Numbered from the stretch's first letter, positions 1 through 14,000 are shown. The stretch is 64,000 bases of DNA from Diphasiastrum complanatum (GCA_029204225.1 CM055102.1:9747456-9811455), one strand, 5' to 3'. Notes: generated by a model from the letters alone, not told the origin. Numbers and translations: made by a program.

Positions 1-93
1 TACAATGTAGACGGAAGCATCAACCGGAGAAAGGCACGACTTGTTGTCAGAGGATTTCCTCAAGTATACAACGCTGATTACGCAAGATCAAAA
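1..93 (+). mobile_element. Copia reverse transcriptase fragment (N-terminal edge)
   Basis: The first bases translate to a run containing RRKARLVVRGFPQ, the start of the Copia-type reverse transcriptase domain, usually written [11 protein letters not shown]. The similarity stops after about 30 codons and no ETFAPVA block follows. The piece is truncated by the window edge on the left and decayed on the right. It is a relic, not a gene. Confidence 0.6.
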
Positions 94-543
94 TATCGTA
101 AGATCTACAAAGTACATCAGGCTGGAAGTGATATTTTTAACACATATAAAGGCAATCACCGATGAGAATGCGACGTTTCGATGAAGAATGACCAGAGTAA
201 GAAAGTGATGATGAAAATGATCATAGCTCTTATACTCATAGGTGAAGAAATTTACGATTGCACTTAGAATTAGATTCAGATGAGTGTATGGACTTAGATA
301 ATGATGAGAATGAGGCACTATTTGATGAGAAAAGAGACAAATTGGATCTTAGTGGTCTGATTTTTCTTCACATCTCTCTACTCTCATGCTTCCTATTTCT
401 TGTCTAGGGGGTGAAGCTACTAGAGATTGATTGGTTGCTTCTACTTGGTTGGGTGGTTTCTCCAACGAAGGAGAATAATCCAACACTCTTCACCTGTGCC
501 ACCATAGGATTTACATAATTCACAAACAGATGTTAGTACTCAG

Positions 544-1434
544 TTGCACCATCACGAAGAACCTTTCAAGATAACCGAATCTGAAGTGCCTCAAACAGAA
601 CTGATCATGAATATTCTACCTAGCAAGATAGATATTACATTGGGAGAATTTCTTAAGCTGGTGCCCAAAGCAAAAGAAGTATTAGTGGAAAAACTGACTC
701 GGATTGAACCAACAGTCCATCAGGAGCCACTCTTTTGTGCCAAATTTGAAGAATCAAACAAAGTACTAGATGTAGAGGCAGTCCGGAAAAGTGAGCAAAG
801 AAACATCACCTTGCCAATCCAACATAGACAGTTTGGTAAGGAGACAACCGTGATAGATGAAGGTTCAGGAGTTAACTTGATTTCAACAAATCTATGTGCA
901 AAATGGGGCCTTACAAAAATGAAGCCTGTAAATTTTGCCATTAAGCTAGCTGATCAAACAACAGTTTGTCCTAAGGGCATAGTGGATGATATATCTGTCA
1001 AGATTGTTGGAGTCCAGTTCGTCATTACTTTTGTAGTGATGGACTTACCTGATGCACCAAATGTTTATCGATTCTTATTGGGACATCCAAGGTTACAAGT
1101 TGCTCAAGTAATTCATAACTAGGGGACCAGAAAGATTACTTTTGAGAATTTTTATTGTTCAATCAAAGTTGACCCAATCACTTGGACAATCAAGCCAGTT
1201 GTCCAAAAAGGAGATGATGATTCATCGACAACGGATCATACCTATTATAGACAAGTAAAAACTTTGGGAGTTCATTATCACTCTCAAACAGATACTGTTA
1301 ATTGGAATCAAGCTCTTGCTACAGTGGATTGTACAACATGCTATATGTGTCAACATGATGACCAATCAGAGTTGAGCGCGATTCCTTTACCTGATCGAAC
1401 TTTGAAAATGCCAATCATAAGAAAAGGAGATTGA
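544..1434 (+). mobile_element. Gypsy-like retroelement protease region with an in-frame stop
   Basis: One plus-strand frame stays open for about 290 codons, broken only by TAG at 1120-1122. Around residues 105-115 it reads VIDEGSGVNLIS, which fits the variant retropepsin active site (DEGS in place of DTG/DSG) found in many plant Ty3/Gypsy elements. About 70 residues later comes FLLGHPRL, equivalent to the conserved LGRPWL block that closes the protease fold. After the stop the same frame continues to TGA at 1432-1434 without a recognisable RT. No LTR or primer-binding site is visible nearby. It is probably a truncated element. The stop could be decay or a recoding site; decay is more likely. 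Confidence 0.65.
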
Positions 1435-3470
1435 TGATCTTCTTTAATTCACCTTCTATCTTAGTTTTTTTGTTGTGAAATTGCAAAAAGCCCTTAATTT
1501 TCAAGACGTTCATGCATACATTCCAATAACCAAATTGAGATCTAATTGACCCCAGACCACACATATTTGATCTCATTTTGATTCCCGGTAGAATAAGACC
1601 CTTGAAAGATCTATAAGATACATCTCATCTCAATAGAATCCATCATTTATAGTATCTTGGGAGAGGATAAGTTGTCATCCATACAAAACCTTATCAATAG
1701 AATCCATCATTTGTAGTATCTTGCGAGAGGATAAGTTGTCGTCCATACAAAACCTTGTCTCTTATCAAATCCTAACACCCAACATATGCACCGATATTTT
1801 CTAGCCAAGAATTGAACCATCTAGAAACATCTAGAGGGGAATCTATAAGATCGATCACTTATCAAATCTTACATTATGCATGTTTTGATGGCTTTCATAA
1901 TGTCGATTCTAGATCTTTTTAATATAGATATGTTTTTTTTTTATCAAAGCGATTTCCAAGCTCTTTATAGATGTATAGGGGCTAATATAGAATAACTATA
2001 TGAAGGTAGTGATTTAGTAGCCGTTCAAACATTTTCCATTCAATTTGTATTCAATCTTATTATATGTATGGATTGTTGCTTCTTGTGTATATAAGTTGGA
2101 TGTAAATAATAGTATCGCTTTAGAATCACATTCAAGTACTTACCAAAAGTTTCAACAATTCATAACTACTACTATACCATCATTAGTAGACTTTCTTTCC
2201 ATTTTATATGATAAATTTCATTTATAATATTAGTATAATACCCCAATAAAATGGTATACAAGTGATTTTTGGAGCTGTTCAAATCATAGATTTATTTATT
2301 CCATGTGATAGAGCAAAAAAACAAATGCACTTTTTCTTTATGTTGCTCATCAATCTGATGTCGTTAGAGTTTAAAAATTATCAAAAAAAAATTATAAATT
2401 GTCTCTAAACTCTTTAATTTGCCATAATTATTTCAATATTGATCCAATTATTCAACCCATATACCCAAGAGAGTGGTTTTAGATTTGTCCAAATGGATAT
2501 GAGATCAATTTGATTACGTTTTAAAGATTGAAAGATATTTCTAGTTCATTTTCGTTCTCTCTAGGGTTTTTGTCAAAATTACTTAATAATTGCCTATAAT
2601 TCTCAAATATAGTTTGGTTGGACATATGCTCTCTTACTTAGATAATATGAGATTTCCTAATAACTGTGAACAACCGTACTACATGAACGAAATAATCAAC
2701 TTCCGATTAAAACTCCAATATTAGGTTTTTGTAATCATATATCAATATAACTAATAATTTTGAGTGAGGATGAATCTATGGCCTTTATAGAGTCATCATT
2801 AATGTGTAGAATTGTTCATAGATGTATGTGCAAGTGCTAGAAATTCCCTATATGTTGCATGCACATCTTATATTCCACAGTGTTATCAATCAATGCAATG
2901 TCTAAAATGCATGTCTATAGTGTATACCAACAAAAGTTCTCTCTTTTTAGTCTCCAAAAACATGAGTTTAATTTCAAACTGTATATTTTATTAGCTTGAG
3001 GTATTTAAGCACAATAAACATAGTTTTCAAAACATACTTATGTAGTGTAGGATAGTAATAGTAAGTCATGTGTTGTGGGCTACTCTTCATTCTTTATCAT
3101 TATCAACCATATGTCACGGTTGACTCTACATTGCTTGCATATCATACATTATGATTGAATTGCCTTTGTTTAACAACAAATGTCAATGACTACAACTGGT
3201 TCTATGCCCAAATTGTTGTCTCATTCTTTGCAACCTCAACCTTTAGGTCCGACCCTAAACTGGGTAAGGTTTTATACTGCCATCAATCAAATTGCATCTA
3301 GATTGCCATTGAACTTCTTTTGCTCATCAACAACTGCAACCAGTTCTAGCCTTCAACTTTCTAAGCCTTGACCTCAAGACACTCCCTAAATGTTAAGTAA
3401 CTCCTTTAGTACATGGGCAATATTTGTTAACATATGTAAGAAAAGTACAAAATTAAATGTGCTATTATTC
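1435..3470. other. AT-rich stretch without a recognisable gene
   Basis: Only short open frames of about 60 codons occur and none has a recognisable motif. The stretch contains one tandem duplication, listed separately. It lies downstream of the GATA gene (relative to that gene's minus-strand direction), beyond its likely 3' end. Confidence 0.6.
1630..1756. repeat. Two-copy tandem duplication, 64-bp period
   Basis: The segment starting TCAATAGAATCCATCATT at 1630 recurs at 1694 and both copies run to CATACAAAACCTT. I count about three substitutions between the copies, so the duplication is fairly recent. Confidence 0.85.
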
Positions 3471-3530
3471 AATAATGCCAAAAAATCAAAAAATAATAAT
3501 ATCTATTATTTTTGGTTTTTTGGCATTATC
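3471..3530. repeat. Long inverted repeat (hairpin)
   Basis: The left arm begins AATAATGCCAAAAAATC and the right arm ends GGTTTTTTGGCATTAT. The arms are about 25 bp each with few mismatches and a loop of only a few bases. It could be the remains of a very short MITE or simply a cruciform-forming sequence. No target-site duplication is obvious. Confidence 0.75.
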
Positions 3531-5334
3531 TTAGGGCCAAGTTTAAGACACCCTCATTTCAACTAATATTTTTGGCTAAAAAAAACCAACTATAGTCTTA
3601 ACTAAATATAGCAAAAGGCTGCTATTTTATTAGCTAGATAACATCGCTCAAACAAGAGATAGATGAGTAAGGGACATATATTTGAAGATAGTCGTCGTGT
3701 AAAAGGCTATCATAAATTGGGCCTCTCTATGAGAGACATGGTTTGTTGATCATGTTAGAGAGTCTCATTTTGTGTATATTGTGAGTTTATTTAGAATAGA
3801 ATAGTTCCCAAGTCAATATTTTTATTTTATTTTATAGAAAATAAAACCAATTGAAAGCTTAAATTTTAAAATTTTCCATACTTGTCTATCTATCATAATG
3901 CCATTGATACTTATATATAATCATAAATTATTGTAAATATTGTAGCAATACAAGTTAATGACTTGTACGAGTCCAAATTTAACTAAAAATATTTCAAGAA
4001 CTTTTCTAAGTACACACATGCACATTTTGAAGATTTGTAATACTCTTTATCGTTCAAATTTTGACTTTGGTAACAAAGGCCTTTACCTTGAACAATTGGC
4101 ATATATATGTTTCTTTTAAAATATAAAATTTCATTCTAGTTTGCAAAGGTATCCTAGATTGACATAAACAAATATGGGAAGAATATAGAGCAAGTTACTC
4201 ACCAATATCTAAACATCACTACATTTATTGATAGGTGAGCCATAATACCATCATCTTCCTGAACTACTTCAAGGTGTCCATCATATTTATTCATATCATG
4301 TAAACACCTTCACAAGGAAAAGACTATTATGGTTCATTAATCACAAGAAAGGTATTTTTGCCAACACAAAGAACCACTACATCTGAACAGAATGTTTCTA
4401 TATTTTTTTTTATGAAGCATACTAAGTGAAAGGGCACATCCTGGAATTTTTTTGACTTTGCAATAAAAAAATTGGTAGCATGCAACCATTCCACATGTTG
4501 CGAATGATTTTTATGGTTTGTATCTCCCAACCAAAGAGGGATCAGAACAATCTAAAGGCATATATTTTTGTGTTGTAGCATAAGCTATGCTCCAACCCAT
4601 GAAGTGCTTGGGAACTCAAGCACATATAGCTAAGATGTTGAGTGTAAAGAAGATGACATGAGAGGTGATAATGAGCATTCACTTGTTTTAATGGTGTGAG
4701 TAAGATCCATGCACTAATCAATCTCATCTTACTTAAGTTGGGTTAATGTGGCAGTTTTGTTTTGTCAATTACTAAAGAATGCTAACCATGACTGACATTT
4801 ATCTCTTTCTTACTGGTGTGTTGTCTATTAAAAATGCAACTAAACAGAATGTGGAAGTGGCCATCAATGTGACAATGTCCTGTGGAGCTTTATTGCATTA
4901 CTACACTTCATCCAAATAATGCTACAAAACTTAAATATATATGTATGGAATGGACTATCACAGATGTGCATCCCACATGCAACACCAAAGAAAACTGGAG
5001 GTCAACCAGGATTTTTTGTATTTACTCGCTTGCGTCTCTCACACACCTTGACCTTGACAAAAAAAGATCCCTAGAAGCTCATTTCTGATCCCTTATAACA
5101 CTAAAGGGAAAATTTCCTACACGCCATCCTTGATGTTTCATTCTTAAAATCTCTTGTTTCCAGCTGCTTGCAATCCCTGATTGTTTTGTGATGTTGGTCC
5201 CAGCTATACGTAAGCGCATTTGACATAAAATGATGTCTAAGATAGACCTGACATAACAAAGAAGGCATGCAATCTTCAACCTTACAGAGTCCACCCACAA
5301 AGTCTTAGACCATACAAGTGCCCTTGATATTTCA
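3531..5334. other. No recognisable gene
   Basis: Short open frames occur on the minus strand between about 4327 and 5339, but none has a motif I can assign. Composition is that of the surrounding AT-rich intergenic DNA. Confidence 0.5.
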
Positions 5335-5470
5335 CACAAAGCTCACATCTCGATCTCTGGGACTACTAGATATGTTTTTATATTCAACAATGGACCTATC
5401 TCCTGGAATAGTAAGAACTAGACATTAGTTGACTTGTTAATTATTCAACTGATGGCTTCACATACTTAAC
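5335..5470 (+). mobile_element. Copia RNase H relic
   Basis: From 5362 the plus strand reads TTRYVFIFNNGPISWNSKN followed by a stop. This is the Copia RNase H block whose usual form is STSGYVFxxNxGPISWNSKKQ. A better copy of the same block lies on the minus strand near 20.0 kb. Only this block survives, and it is followed at once by stops. Confidence 0.7.
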
Positions 5471-6834
5471 TTTCGAAGTCATTGCAAAATTAAGCACATC
5501 CATGATGGTTTTGTATGAAATTTGTTTTATACGATAAGCATGTTCCGATAAATTTAAAGATTCCTATTTTTAAAATCACAGACTTTGGTGTTCTATATCA
5601 GCAGAAGTGCTCTATCTGTACAGACTTGGACTTGGAACGCTAATAATTCCATGACAGGAGTTCAACAATCGCCTCCTATAACCACTAATACAAGGAGATT
5701 TTCAAACAGCAACAAAAAGGTTAAAACTTTTAAAGTTTATAAGATGTTCTATACTCGAAAGCAGTAAACTATGAAAAATGTTCTCTTCACAACATGATAT
5801 TATTGGCAAGACCCTTATCAGTTGTTGCCCAGCTTGCTCTTAAAAAATTGACATGTAATTGTGCAAAAAAATAATGAGCAAGTATGCATAAAAGCATTAT
5901 AATTTTTCGATTACAAGGCCCTTCCAACAATAACCTGATGTACGATTCATGTAGTTGGTGGGAGAAGTGATAGACCTATTAAAAAATTGCATTCCAGTTG
6001 AGATTTATCTAGGACTAATGGGTCTATTTCAATAATAATGGGGATACAGATATCACCCTTCACCTTCAAAACGAAAAAAGCAAATGAAGTAGCAATTAAA
6101 TTAAAAGATTGCTTTCAGTGATGACATCCTAAAGCTTAAATTCTGATAACTACACTGATATTTCAGAACGTAAAGATATTCAGGAAATTATCTAATTGAT
6201 AGTTCAACATACAGTGTGTAGCTTGAAAAAAACACTCGTCTTTCTCACCCTCAAAATTACACTTGAGAGTTGCATAAAGTATAGCAGAGCTTCCCTGGGT
6301 TTTTCAATAATCTCCAAATTAGAAAATGAAAGCCTACTCCTTACTGCTACAGTAACTCTGTCCCTAATGAACAGAAACAGGTGGCGCACACCTTTCACTT
6401 TTGTATGACCCCACTGCCACTTGTTTACATGAACATTCGTCACAAACCAACTAGTAAGCCTAGGAATCAAACAATTGCCTAACTTAAGCACCAAGGTCAT
6501 GCTTGTCACATATGAAATGTCTTTTTTGTTAATAGTTACTTACATCCTGCCGTAAGTGATTTTGGTTAGGCAGTTAAAAAGCTTCATGCACAGCCTCGGA
6601 CTAGAAGTTCTCAGCCAACCTAAACAGCAAAAGTTAGAGCAAGAATCACTCAATGGCCGCAAATGGCGCTAGTCAAAATCATCTGAAGCAGCTGATGATG
6701 AATACAATCAGATATTCTGGATATACACTCCAGGTGAATTATGCATAAATTATGTGTATAAACTTCATATGAGCTACATGTGATTCAGCAATATGTAAAA
6801 AAATCAAGCAGATAAGTAAACAACATTGCAATCC
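5471..6834. other. Downstream region of the GATA gene; likely 3' UTR in its right part
   Basis: The minus-strand GATA coding sequence stops at 6835, so the bases just below are probably its 3' untranslated region, perhaps to about 6600. A minus-strand frame at 6204-6509 stays open for 101 codons without a recognisable domain. I see no other gene. Confidence 0.4.
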
Positions 6835-6906
6835 TCACTGGTTGTGCGGATGATCAGTTTGTGCAAAAATTCCTGATGGTGCTTTGGAAAGATCCCGAAG
6901 CATTCC
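6835..6906 (-). CDS. GATA24: GATA gene, last coding exon
   Basis: After the acceptor ATCACAG at 6907-6913 the exon reads [20 protein letters not shown] and ends with TGA at 6837-6835. GMLRDLSK is the basic tail that follows the zinc finger in this family, usually GTLRDLSK. It joins the previous exon in phase 0 across a 337-base intron. The family often has a longer acidic tail, so either this copy is short or a GTGAGG donor just before the stop leads to another exon. Confidence 0.85.
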   Translation of the reverse strand, partial: GMLRDLSKAPSGIFAQTDHPHNQ

Positions 6907-9900
6907 CTGTGATCCATCATCATTAAATTTGTAAATCAGAAAGTACGCCTTCATCCCTCAATCCCTCCCTCTTTTAAACAAATAAGAATCAATTTTTGGA
7001 ATCCCAGAATAATGCTTTTTCCTTGTTTGCAAATGCTACCACCTTCTACGGTAGCATTGTAAGTACTAAGTGGATATTATCTTCCAAAAGGAAGTGAACT
7101 CATAAAATACATAGAACTTTTGGACTCCCATTTTTGAAGACTTATCAAAACATTGAATCAAAATACGTTCTTCTCGACACGCTGATACAAATTGAGCATC
7201 TATCCAAATCCTATATGAGCAATGTCATGGGAAATTTTCGAACCTTATTAGCCCACATCAATCCACAAGCATTACAAAGTGTTCTTGGACCAGATGGACC
7301 ACGTCTCATCATTGGTGTAGAGTGCTCACCAGTGCCACAATGCCCACATCTGCCACAGTGATAGTCAAAGTCCATTTGAATTTGATTCGTGGAAGTTTTA
7401 GCAACAGAAAAGACTGTGAGTTTTGGGAATGAAGATTGTGCAGCCAGAAGATGACTTGCAAATATCAAGGCCTCCATGGGTAAGGTTTCAAAAAACAATG
7501 TTCTTAGCAAAAGCTCAATTTAAAAACAATGCTTAAAGCATTCCAAGAGATCAAAAGAATGGATGATTTTATGATTGCAGAACCTGAAACTTACCTCTCA
7601 ATTTCAAAGATAACAAAACAGTTGCATCAAAATGGCATTTTAGACAACCAGCAATGCTCTGTTCGAAAACGGATTATGAATGTTTCCAAGTCCAGGCCAA
7701 ATACCAGTTTGGCCCCCCTTCGCCAATCTTCCGCCACACTGGAGAAGGGGGGGGGGGGGGGGGGGGGGGGGAAGAGAGAGAGAGAGAGAGAGAAAGGCTG
7801 ATTGATGGGTATGATGGGTCGATCTCTTTGCCTCATCCTTGGTAGATAGATTGTGAGCAGCCATCGATTATTTTGAGCACTGTGTATGACGACTCACTGT
7901 TTCCTTTTTCAAATTCTGGATGTTTTTGTGTGTATTGTTCAACTTAGCCATGTGAGCACAGGGTCGGGGTATGGGCATGGTACAGCTCTTGGATAGACAT
8001 GGGGGCCCTTATATCAGTTCAGAAGCACACAGGTGGCGGTGCTTGCACTGTGTTCAGACCTATTCCAGGACTCTCGCAAGGATGAGGACACCTACAAGTG
8101 ATTGAAGTCATCCTTTCCGTCAGCTGCACAGCCATCCAAGAGAGAACAGAAATGCAGGGCCATCCAGGTTAGATACATGAGGTGCAAGGTCCTTAATGGC
8201 GAATTGAACAAGTGCTGGGCTATTCAGGAAAGGTGTAGGAGCAAAACCATCCAGGCATGTCAAGTGGACTCTAGTGGCATGGCACGCCAATATCTCTTGA
8301 TTGTACCTTGGAGATACCTAGTTAGTAGTGTCCTCGGTGAGCACTTGATCCAATTACATCATATGGTGCCAAACACTTGGATAAATGTCGCCTCCAAAAG
8401 TTCATCTCCATGAACTTAGCATTTTAAGGGAGCGGAGACACCTTTATCTTCATGACAAAGCAAAAAATGATTTTACGTTAAGTAAACTACCTATAAATAA
8501 GTAAAGTGCGAGGCCTGAGGTCCAAACTTAGTCATTGATCCTACATACATGGCCCTTGTGTAATTATTACATGTTGAAGTTCGAGGTTCTCCTAGAGGAT
8601 GCTCGAGCTAATAGATGGGCCTAGCTTGAATGAGTCATTAACTACTTGTTTGATTTGCACTTAGGGACGTACTTCTCATAATTACTATTTTGAACTTGTG
8701 CCACCTCATCATAGGTCCCTTCTACATGAGAGATGCTTCGTAGTACGTGCCCTCTTCAACATGATGTATGTATTTTTTTGTAGTGAGCTCTTGCCTTTCA
8801 TGCCATTAGTTTGTCTTAAATCATTGTCTGGAGATCTTGCTAGTTCCACATTCTAGGAAACCCTAGAGGCTTTAGAATATGATAGCATTCATGTACATAA
8901 TTTGTACCTATATGGGTGCATGATGTGAGCTAAGGGAATGGATTTTTTTTATAAAGCCATGGATAGATCATTGACGTGTGTTAGTGACCATAGTTGTTAC
9001 GTATTCTAGCCTGATCCAACTCCGTCTTCGAAGAAAAAAGGTTTGCTGGCTGACTCACCGTGCATTCAAAAGCTCTCAATCCAAGATGTACTCCTATGCC
9101 CAAGATCTTGGTCACCCGCTAATAACATTCCTCTAGGAAGTGTGTTTAAAAATGATCTCCTCTCATGGCTTAGCATGCTGACATAACCAAGGGTCTACGT
9201 ACTACCCTTTAAAATAGATAATTAAGTTCTCTTCCTTGCTAGCATTGTCACTTATACGAAAGGCAAGTCCTAAACTTGTCTTTTTTGGATCAGTGCCTCA
9301 CAGAACATAATTTTTATGCCTCCCTTTTTTTGCCTCCGACAAAAGTTTGTCAATCCCATTTGCTTCATCATTGACCATGCACTTTCCACAATGGTGCGGT
9401 TTTTCCTTTCAGCTACCCCATGCTATGCGGCATGTGAGCTTGAGTAAATTGCTCCTTGCAAAAAGCTTCAAAATCGCCCGATTTGTATTCGCCCCCTCTA
9501 TCTGATGTTAGCACTTTAAAACGTGCATCCAATTGGTTCTCAACCAGAGCTTTGAACTTCTTGAAGCATGCCAACGGGTGGTGCATCTTAGTTCATGACT
9601 TTTTTAAATGATTTTTCAAGCAATTGTTGGGTCTATTTCTTCAAAAGTAGCACACAAACTTTCAATTTCTTTGTTATGTAGAAAACCTTGCTTATAAACC
9701 AAATGGATAAGTTCTACTATTATTCTACAAAATAAGGTGATATTGGCATGGATAGTTTCCCAGTAAATTGGGGATGCTATGCGGACAAAAAACTATTGTA
9801 CTAATATCTGAGACTCACAGGGCTAGTGGCCAAGCTATGTGGGGCAAACCCTCTTGAGACCCAACAATCCTGATTGGCAATTTCTTGGAAGTTCTCCCTT

Positions 9901-10965
9901 AAGGGCCTCCTGACTAGAGGATCTTTTGATTCTGATGTTTCTAAGCCTCTTTAGCAACACCAACAAATGAATTTCCAACAGATAATGGTTTTTCCCTTCT
10001 TCTTTTTTAAACTGTGCGTTACGGACTACGAAACATTCCAGAACATGTGCATGGTAAGCATGTACATAAACTTCTTGAAAGAGTCAATATGTTGGATTGC
10101 AAAACTACTCCTACTCCTGCAAAATATAACTTAAAGATGAAAACTTCTTTGGATCAAAAGCCTGTCAATGTGTGTGTAGGACTTACCATAGACAAATCTT
10201 GGAAAATCCAAACTATATTAGAGGTGTATGAAAACAAACTTGATGTTGAGAAGTATTAGAAAAGTACTCATGTTAAGTACCTTGCAATAGCTTAACATTA
10301 ATTCTCTATGCCCCCCCCCCCCCTCCCTCTTTGTAATTTGGATAAAGTTGGTTAAAGCTGCAAGTAGATTAAGGTTGATTGATAGCTGATTTCTAACACT
10401 CTCCATGCGAGATAGTGAAGGAAATCGTAGCCACATCCTCCAACCAATGCTTTCCTTACCGATTGTGTGTCACTCTACTCCATGCCCTTTAACTTACATA
10501 AGAGAGATGGATAAATGGAGTGTTGGAGTTTGTTGAGGATCGGCAAGGACCTAATTTGCATGATCAAATTTAATGACATGCAAAATGAAAAACTATCATG
10601 CAATCACATGCAAGTCTTTAGAGATGGGGCGCAAATCAGCAAGGATCTAATTTTGAAATCACCATCAAATCAGCAAAATAAAACCTGCATGTATGTGGGG
10701 ATTGATCCCCAAGAACATATAAAACATATGCAGACAAGAATCATGTGATTCAGACCTCTATAGGTAAAGAAATCAGCATTTGGAGATTGGCCGATTGGCT
10801 GCCAAGAGAGAGAAAACTTCAACCATCAATGATAACAACTGTACAATGATTGAACAAATGGCCGCTTCCCGGATTGCTTAGCCCTCCTTGTATATATAGT
10901 AGAAAGTGTACAAAGTTTCATGCAAAAATCTCCACTCAATCTTGAGTTATGGAGACATGTGTTCA

Positions 10966-11021
<56 letters not shown>

Positions 11022-14000
11022 GAGAGGAAACGTCACTTATTTGTAGTGAGTCACTTAGTTAACTTGGGTCCTTCAGACTTAGGCCTATACAAACTTTATT
11101 TATAATTATTCCTCATGGACCTGACTTAAGAAAACTTAATTACAAGATGGCTCATGGCACATCATGCAAGAAGGCCCCAACTTTATATTTTCATGAATTT
11201 AAAACCTGGCTTAGTCATATTGCCGGCTTTACAAAATTGACATAATTTTTTCCATGTGCCGAAATTGCATGTGTCCGAGGCTAGAAACATGACAGTTCCC
11301 CCTCTAGGCTTGGACTACATGCATGAGGCTAGAAACTAAGTTAGCCACAACCCACTCAAGGAAGTGGTTCTTTGCCATGCATTTCTCCTCCCGGCTTCGA
11401 TGGGTTAACATGGAAGGTCTTTGAAAATTGTTGATGTAGACCCGCTAGATAATGGATTCTTTGGTGGTCTGTTCCCCCTCAGCTTCTTGCTGCATCAATC
11501 TGGTACCCTCCAAAATAACACCGGGTAACAACGTGGTTTGCAAATATGGTCGATCTTCAACTACATCCTGCCACATGTCGTATGGATCTGCATGCAACAT
11601 CTGCAAGTATAGCAGATCAAAAGAAGTGTCGGGACAACACCCGACAAGTGTAAATGGGGTATATCTGAAATAACCTGCACTTTAACAACAGGTTCTTGCA
11701 GCTACTCTTCATCCTGCATCGGAGTAATTGGGCTTTGCTGATGCACATCATCAATTATAAGCTCAACATATTAGGAGCATGTTTCTAAACTTATGAAACT
11801 TCTCTCCTTAGCATCCTACATGGAAGAGAGTGAAGCAGATTCTTCTTGCTGAACCTGCAAAGAGACTGTAATAACCTCCGGCATGACAACCAAAGGCAAA
11901 GGATTTGTTGGCATAGCAACCAGCTCTTGCATGCATCCCACTGGTGCTCCATCTTCAGGTTCACCCTGCAAGCAAGAAAGAAACTCTTCCTAAATAGAAG
12001 AAAACATTTCCTCATCTTGAGGATCCTCACATTTCCTGCATCAAAGATAAATCAAATTCCCCCTTTCGAGAACTTGGCTGCATACCCCCTTATGAGGAAC
12101 CTTCATGCAAGAATGTGGTGATTGAGGACTACTCAACATGTCCTGCATGAAAACATCCTGCATGCTAACCACAGTTGATCCAATATTGGAATCCTTCTGC
12201 ATTACTCTACCTTCAGCCCCGCATGACAAATGATCTACACAAAATAAACTACTTCTCTCTGTTGAAAAGAGTTGTTCCAATTGCCTCCATACTGATTCTG
12301 CATAAGATTGCATACATAAAAGAGAATGTAGACTTCTAGATCCAAGCAATAACCTATGCTATGATACCACTATTGGAGTTTGTCGAGGATCGGCAAGGAC
12401 CTAAAATGCAGGGCTGAAGGCAAAGTAATGCAAAAGGATTCCAATAGTGGATCAATTGTGGTTAGCATGTAGGATGTTTGCATATTCTTGTTTGCAGGAT
12501 GTATGCCAGCAAGACATGTTGAGTAGTCCTCAATCACCACATTCTAGCACGAAGGTTCCTCATAAGGGGGAATCAACCACTTCCTTGCAGCATGATCAGC
12601 ATAAGGGGCAGCTTTCGTGCATACAGGATGTTTGTATGCAGCCAAGTTCTCGAAAGGGGGAATTTGATTTATCTTTGATGCAAGAAATGTTAGGTCCTAT
12701 GGATCCTCAAGATGAGGAAATGTTTTCTTCCATTCAGGAAGAGTTTCTTTCTTGCTTGCAGGGTGAACCTGAAGATGGAGCGCCCGTGGGATGCATGCAA
12801 GAGCTGGTTGCTATGCCAGAACATTTGCCTTTGGTTGTCATGCGAGAGGTTACTAAAGCTTCTTTGCAGGTTCAGCAAGAAGAATCTATTTCACTCTCTT
12901 CCATGCAAGATGCTAAGGAGAGAAGCTTCATAAGTTTAGAAACAGGATCCTTATATGTTGAGCTTATAATTGATGATGTGCAGCAGCAAAGGCCAATCAC
13001 TCAGATGCAGGATGAAGAGCAGCTGCAAGAACCTGTTGTTAAAGTGCAAGTTATTACAGAGGGATGATGAGGAAGATACCTCATTTACACTTGTTTGGTG
13101 TTGTCCCGACACTTTTTTTGATCTGCTATACTTGCAGATGTTGCATGCAGATCCATATGACATGTGGCAGGATGTGGTTGAAGATCAACCATATTTGCCA
13201 GCCACGTTGTGAGTACCAAATTGATGCAGCAAGGAGCTGAACGGGGAACAGACCTCCAAAGAATCCATTATCTAGCAAGTCTACATCAACAGTTTTCGGA
13301 GACCTTCCATGGAAACCCATGGAAGCCGACAGAGTTATGGACTTGGCTCATTACATTCGCCGCGTTCATTTACATTTACTTTACTTTATGCATAAGCAGG
13401 CCTTGGGCCCTTTTTATTCATTAGTGACACTTAGACTATATGGTTGGCCTTTGGCCTTATTATTCATTATTAGGCCATTTGGACATATGACTGGAGAATG
13501 GGGGCCTTCTTGGAGGGCGCACTATTATCCCTCCCAATTGGGCCCTAGCCACCGGAAGCTTCCTTTTAGGGCTTCCTCTTGGCTATAAGTAGGGAAACTG
13601 TGTCATTTGTTATTCAGCTAATGATATTGATCTCTCTCTTTAGTATCCTTAATCTCTCTCTTTCCTACTTTCTAGGGCTAAGTCTTGCTTATGTGCTGCT
13701 TTCATAGCTTAGCTCTAGATCAGTTGTGGCTCTATTCGTAACTTGGTATCAGAGCACTTTCCTGTGCACTACTTTTTCAGGTTTAGTAGAGGCTGTCCAG
13801 CGCCCTACTAACCCATCACTTTTGTCGATTTTTTCATCAAATTTCCATCGTTTTTTCAGATTTAGTAGAAGCTATTCAGCGCCCTACTAACGCATCACTT
13901 TCGTAGATTTTTTCATCAAATTTCCATCGTTTTTCCAGATTTGGTAGAGGCTGGCCAACGCCCTACTACCTTGTCACTTTCGTTGATTTTCTCCATCGAT

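Noticed and set aside
4327-5339. Minus-strand frames of 60-86 codons
   Set aside because: No start context, motif or neighbouring exon supports them as genes or as known retroelement parts.
6204-6509. 101-codon minus-strand frame below the GATA stop codon
   Set aside because: Considered as an additional GATA exon, but it has no family similarity and no clear splice link.
7529-7864. Gly-rich and Pro-rich short proteins
   Set aside because: They are translations of the poly-G/(GA)n tract inside the GATA intron.
11791-12349. Minus- and plus-strand frames in the left arm of the palindromic element
   Set aside because: They are counterparts or shadows of the right-arm frame at 12447-13067, shifted and interrupted.
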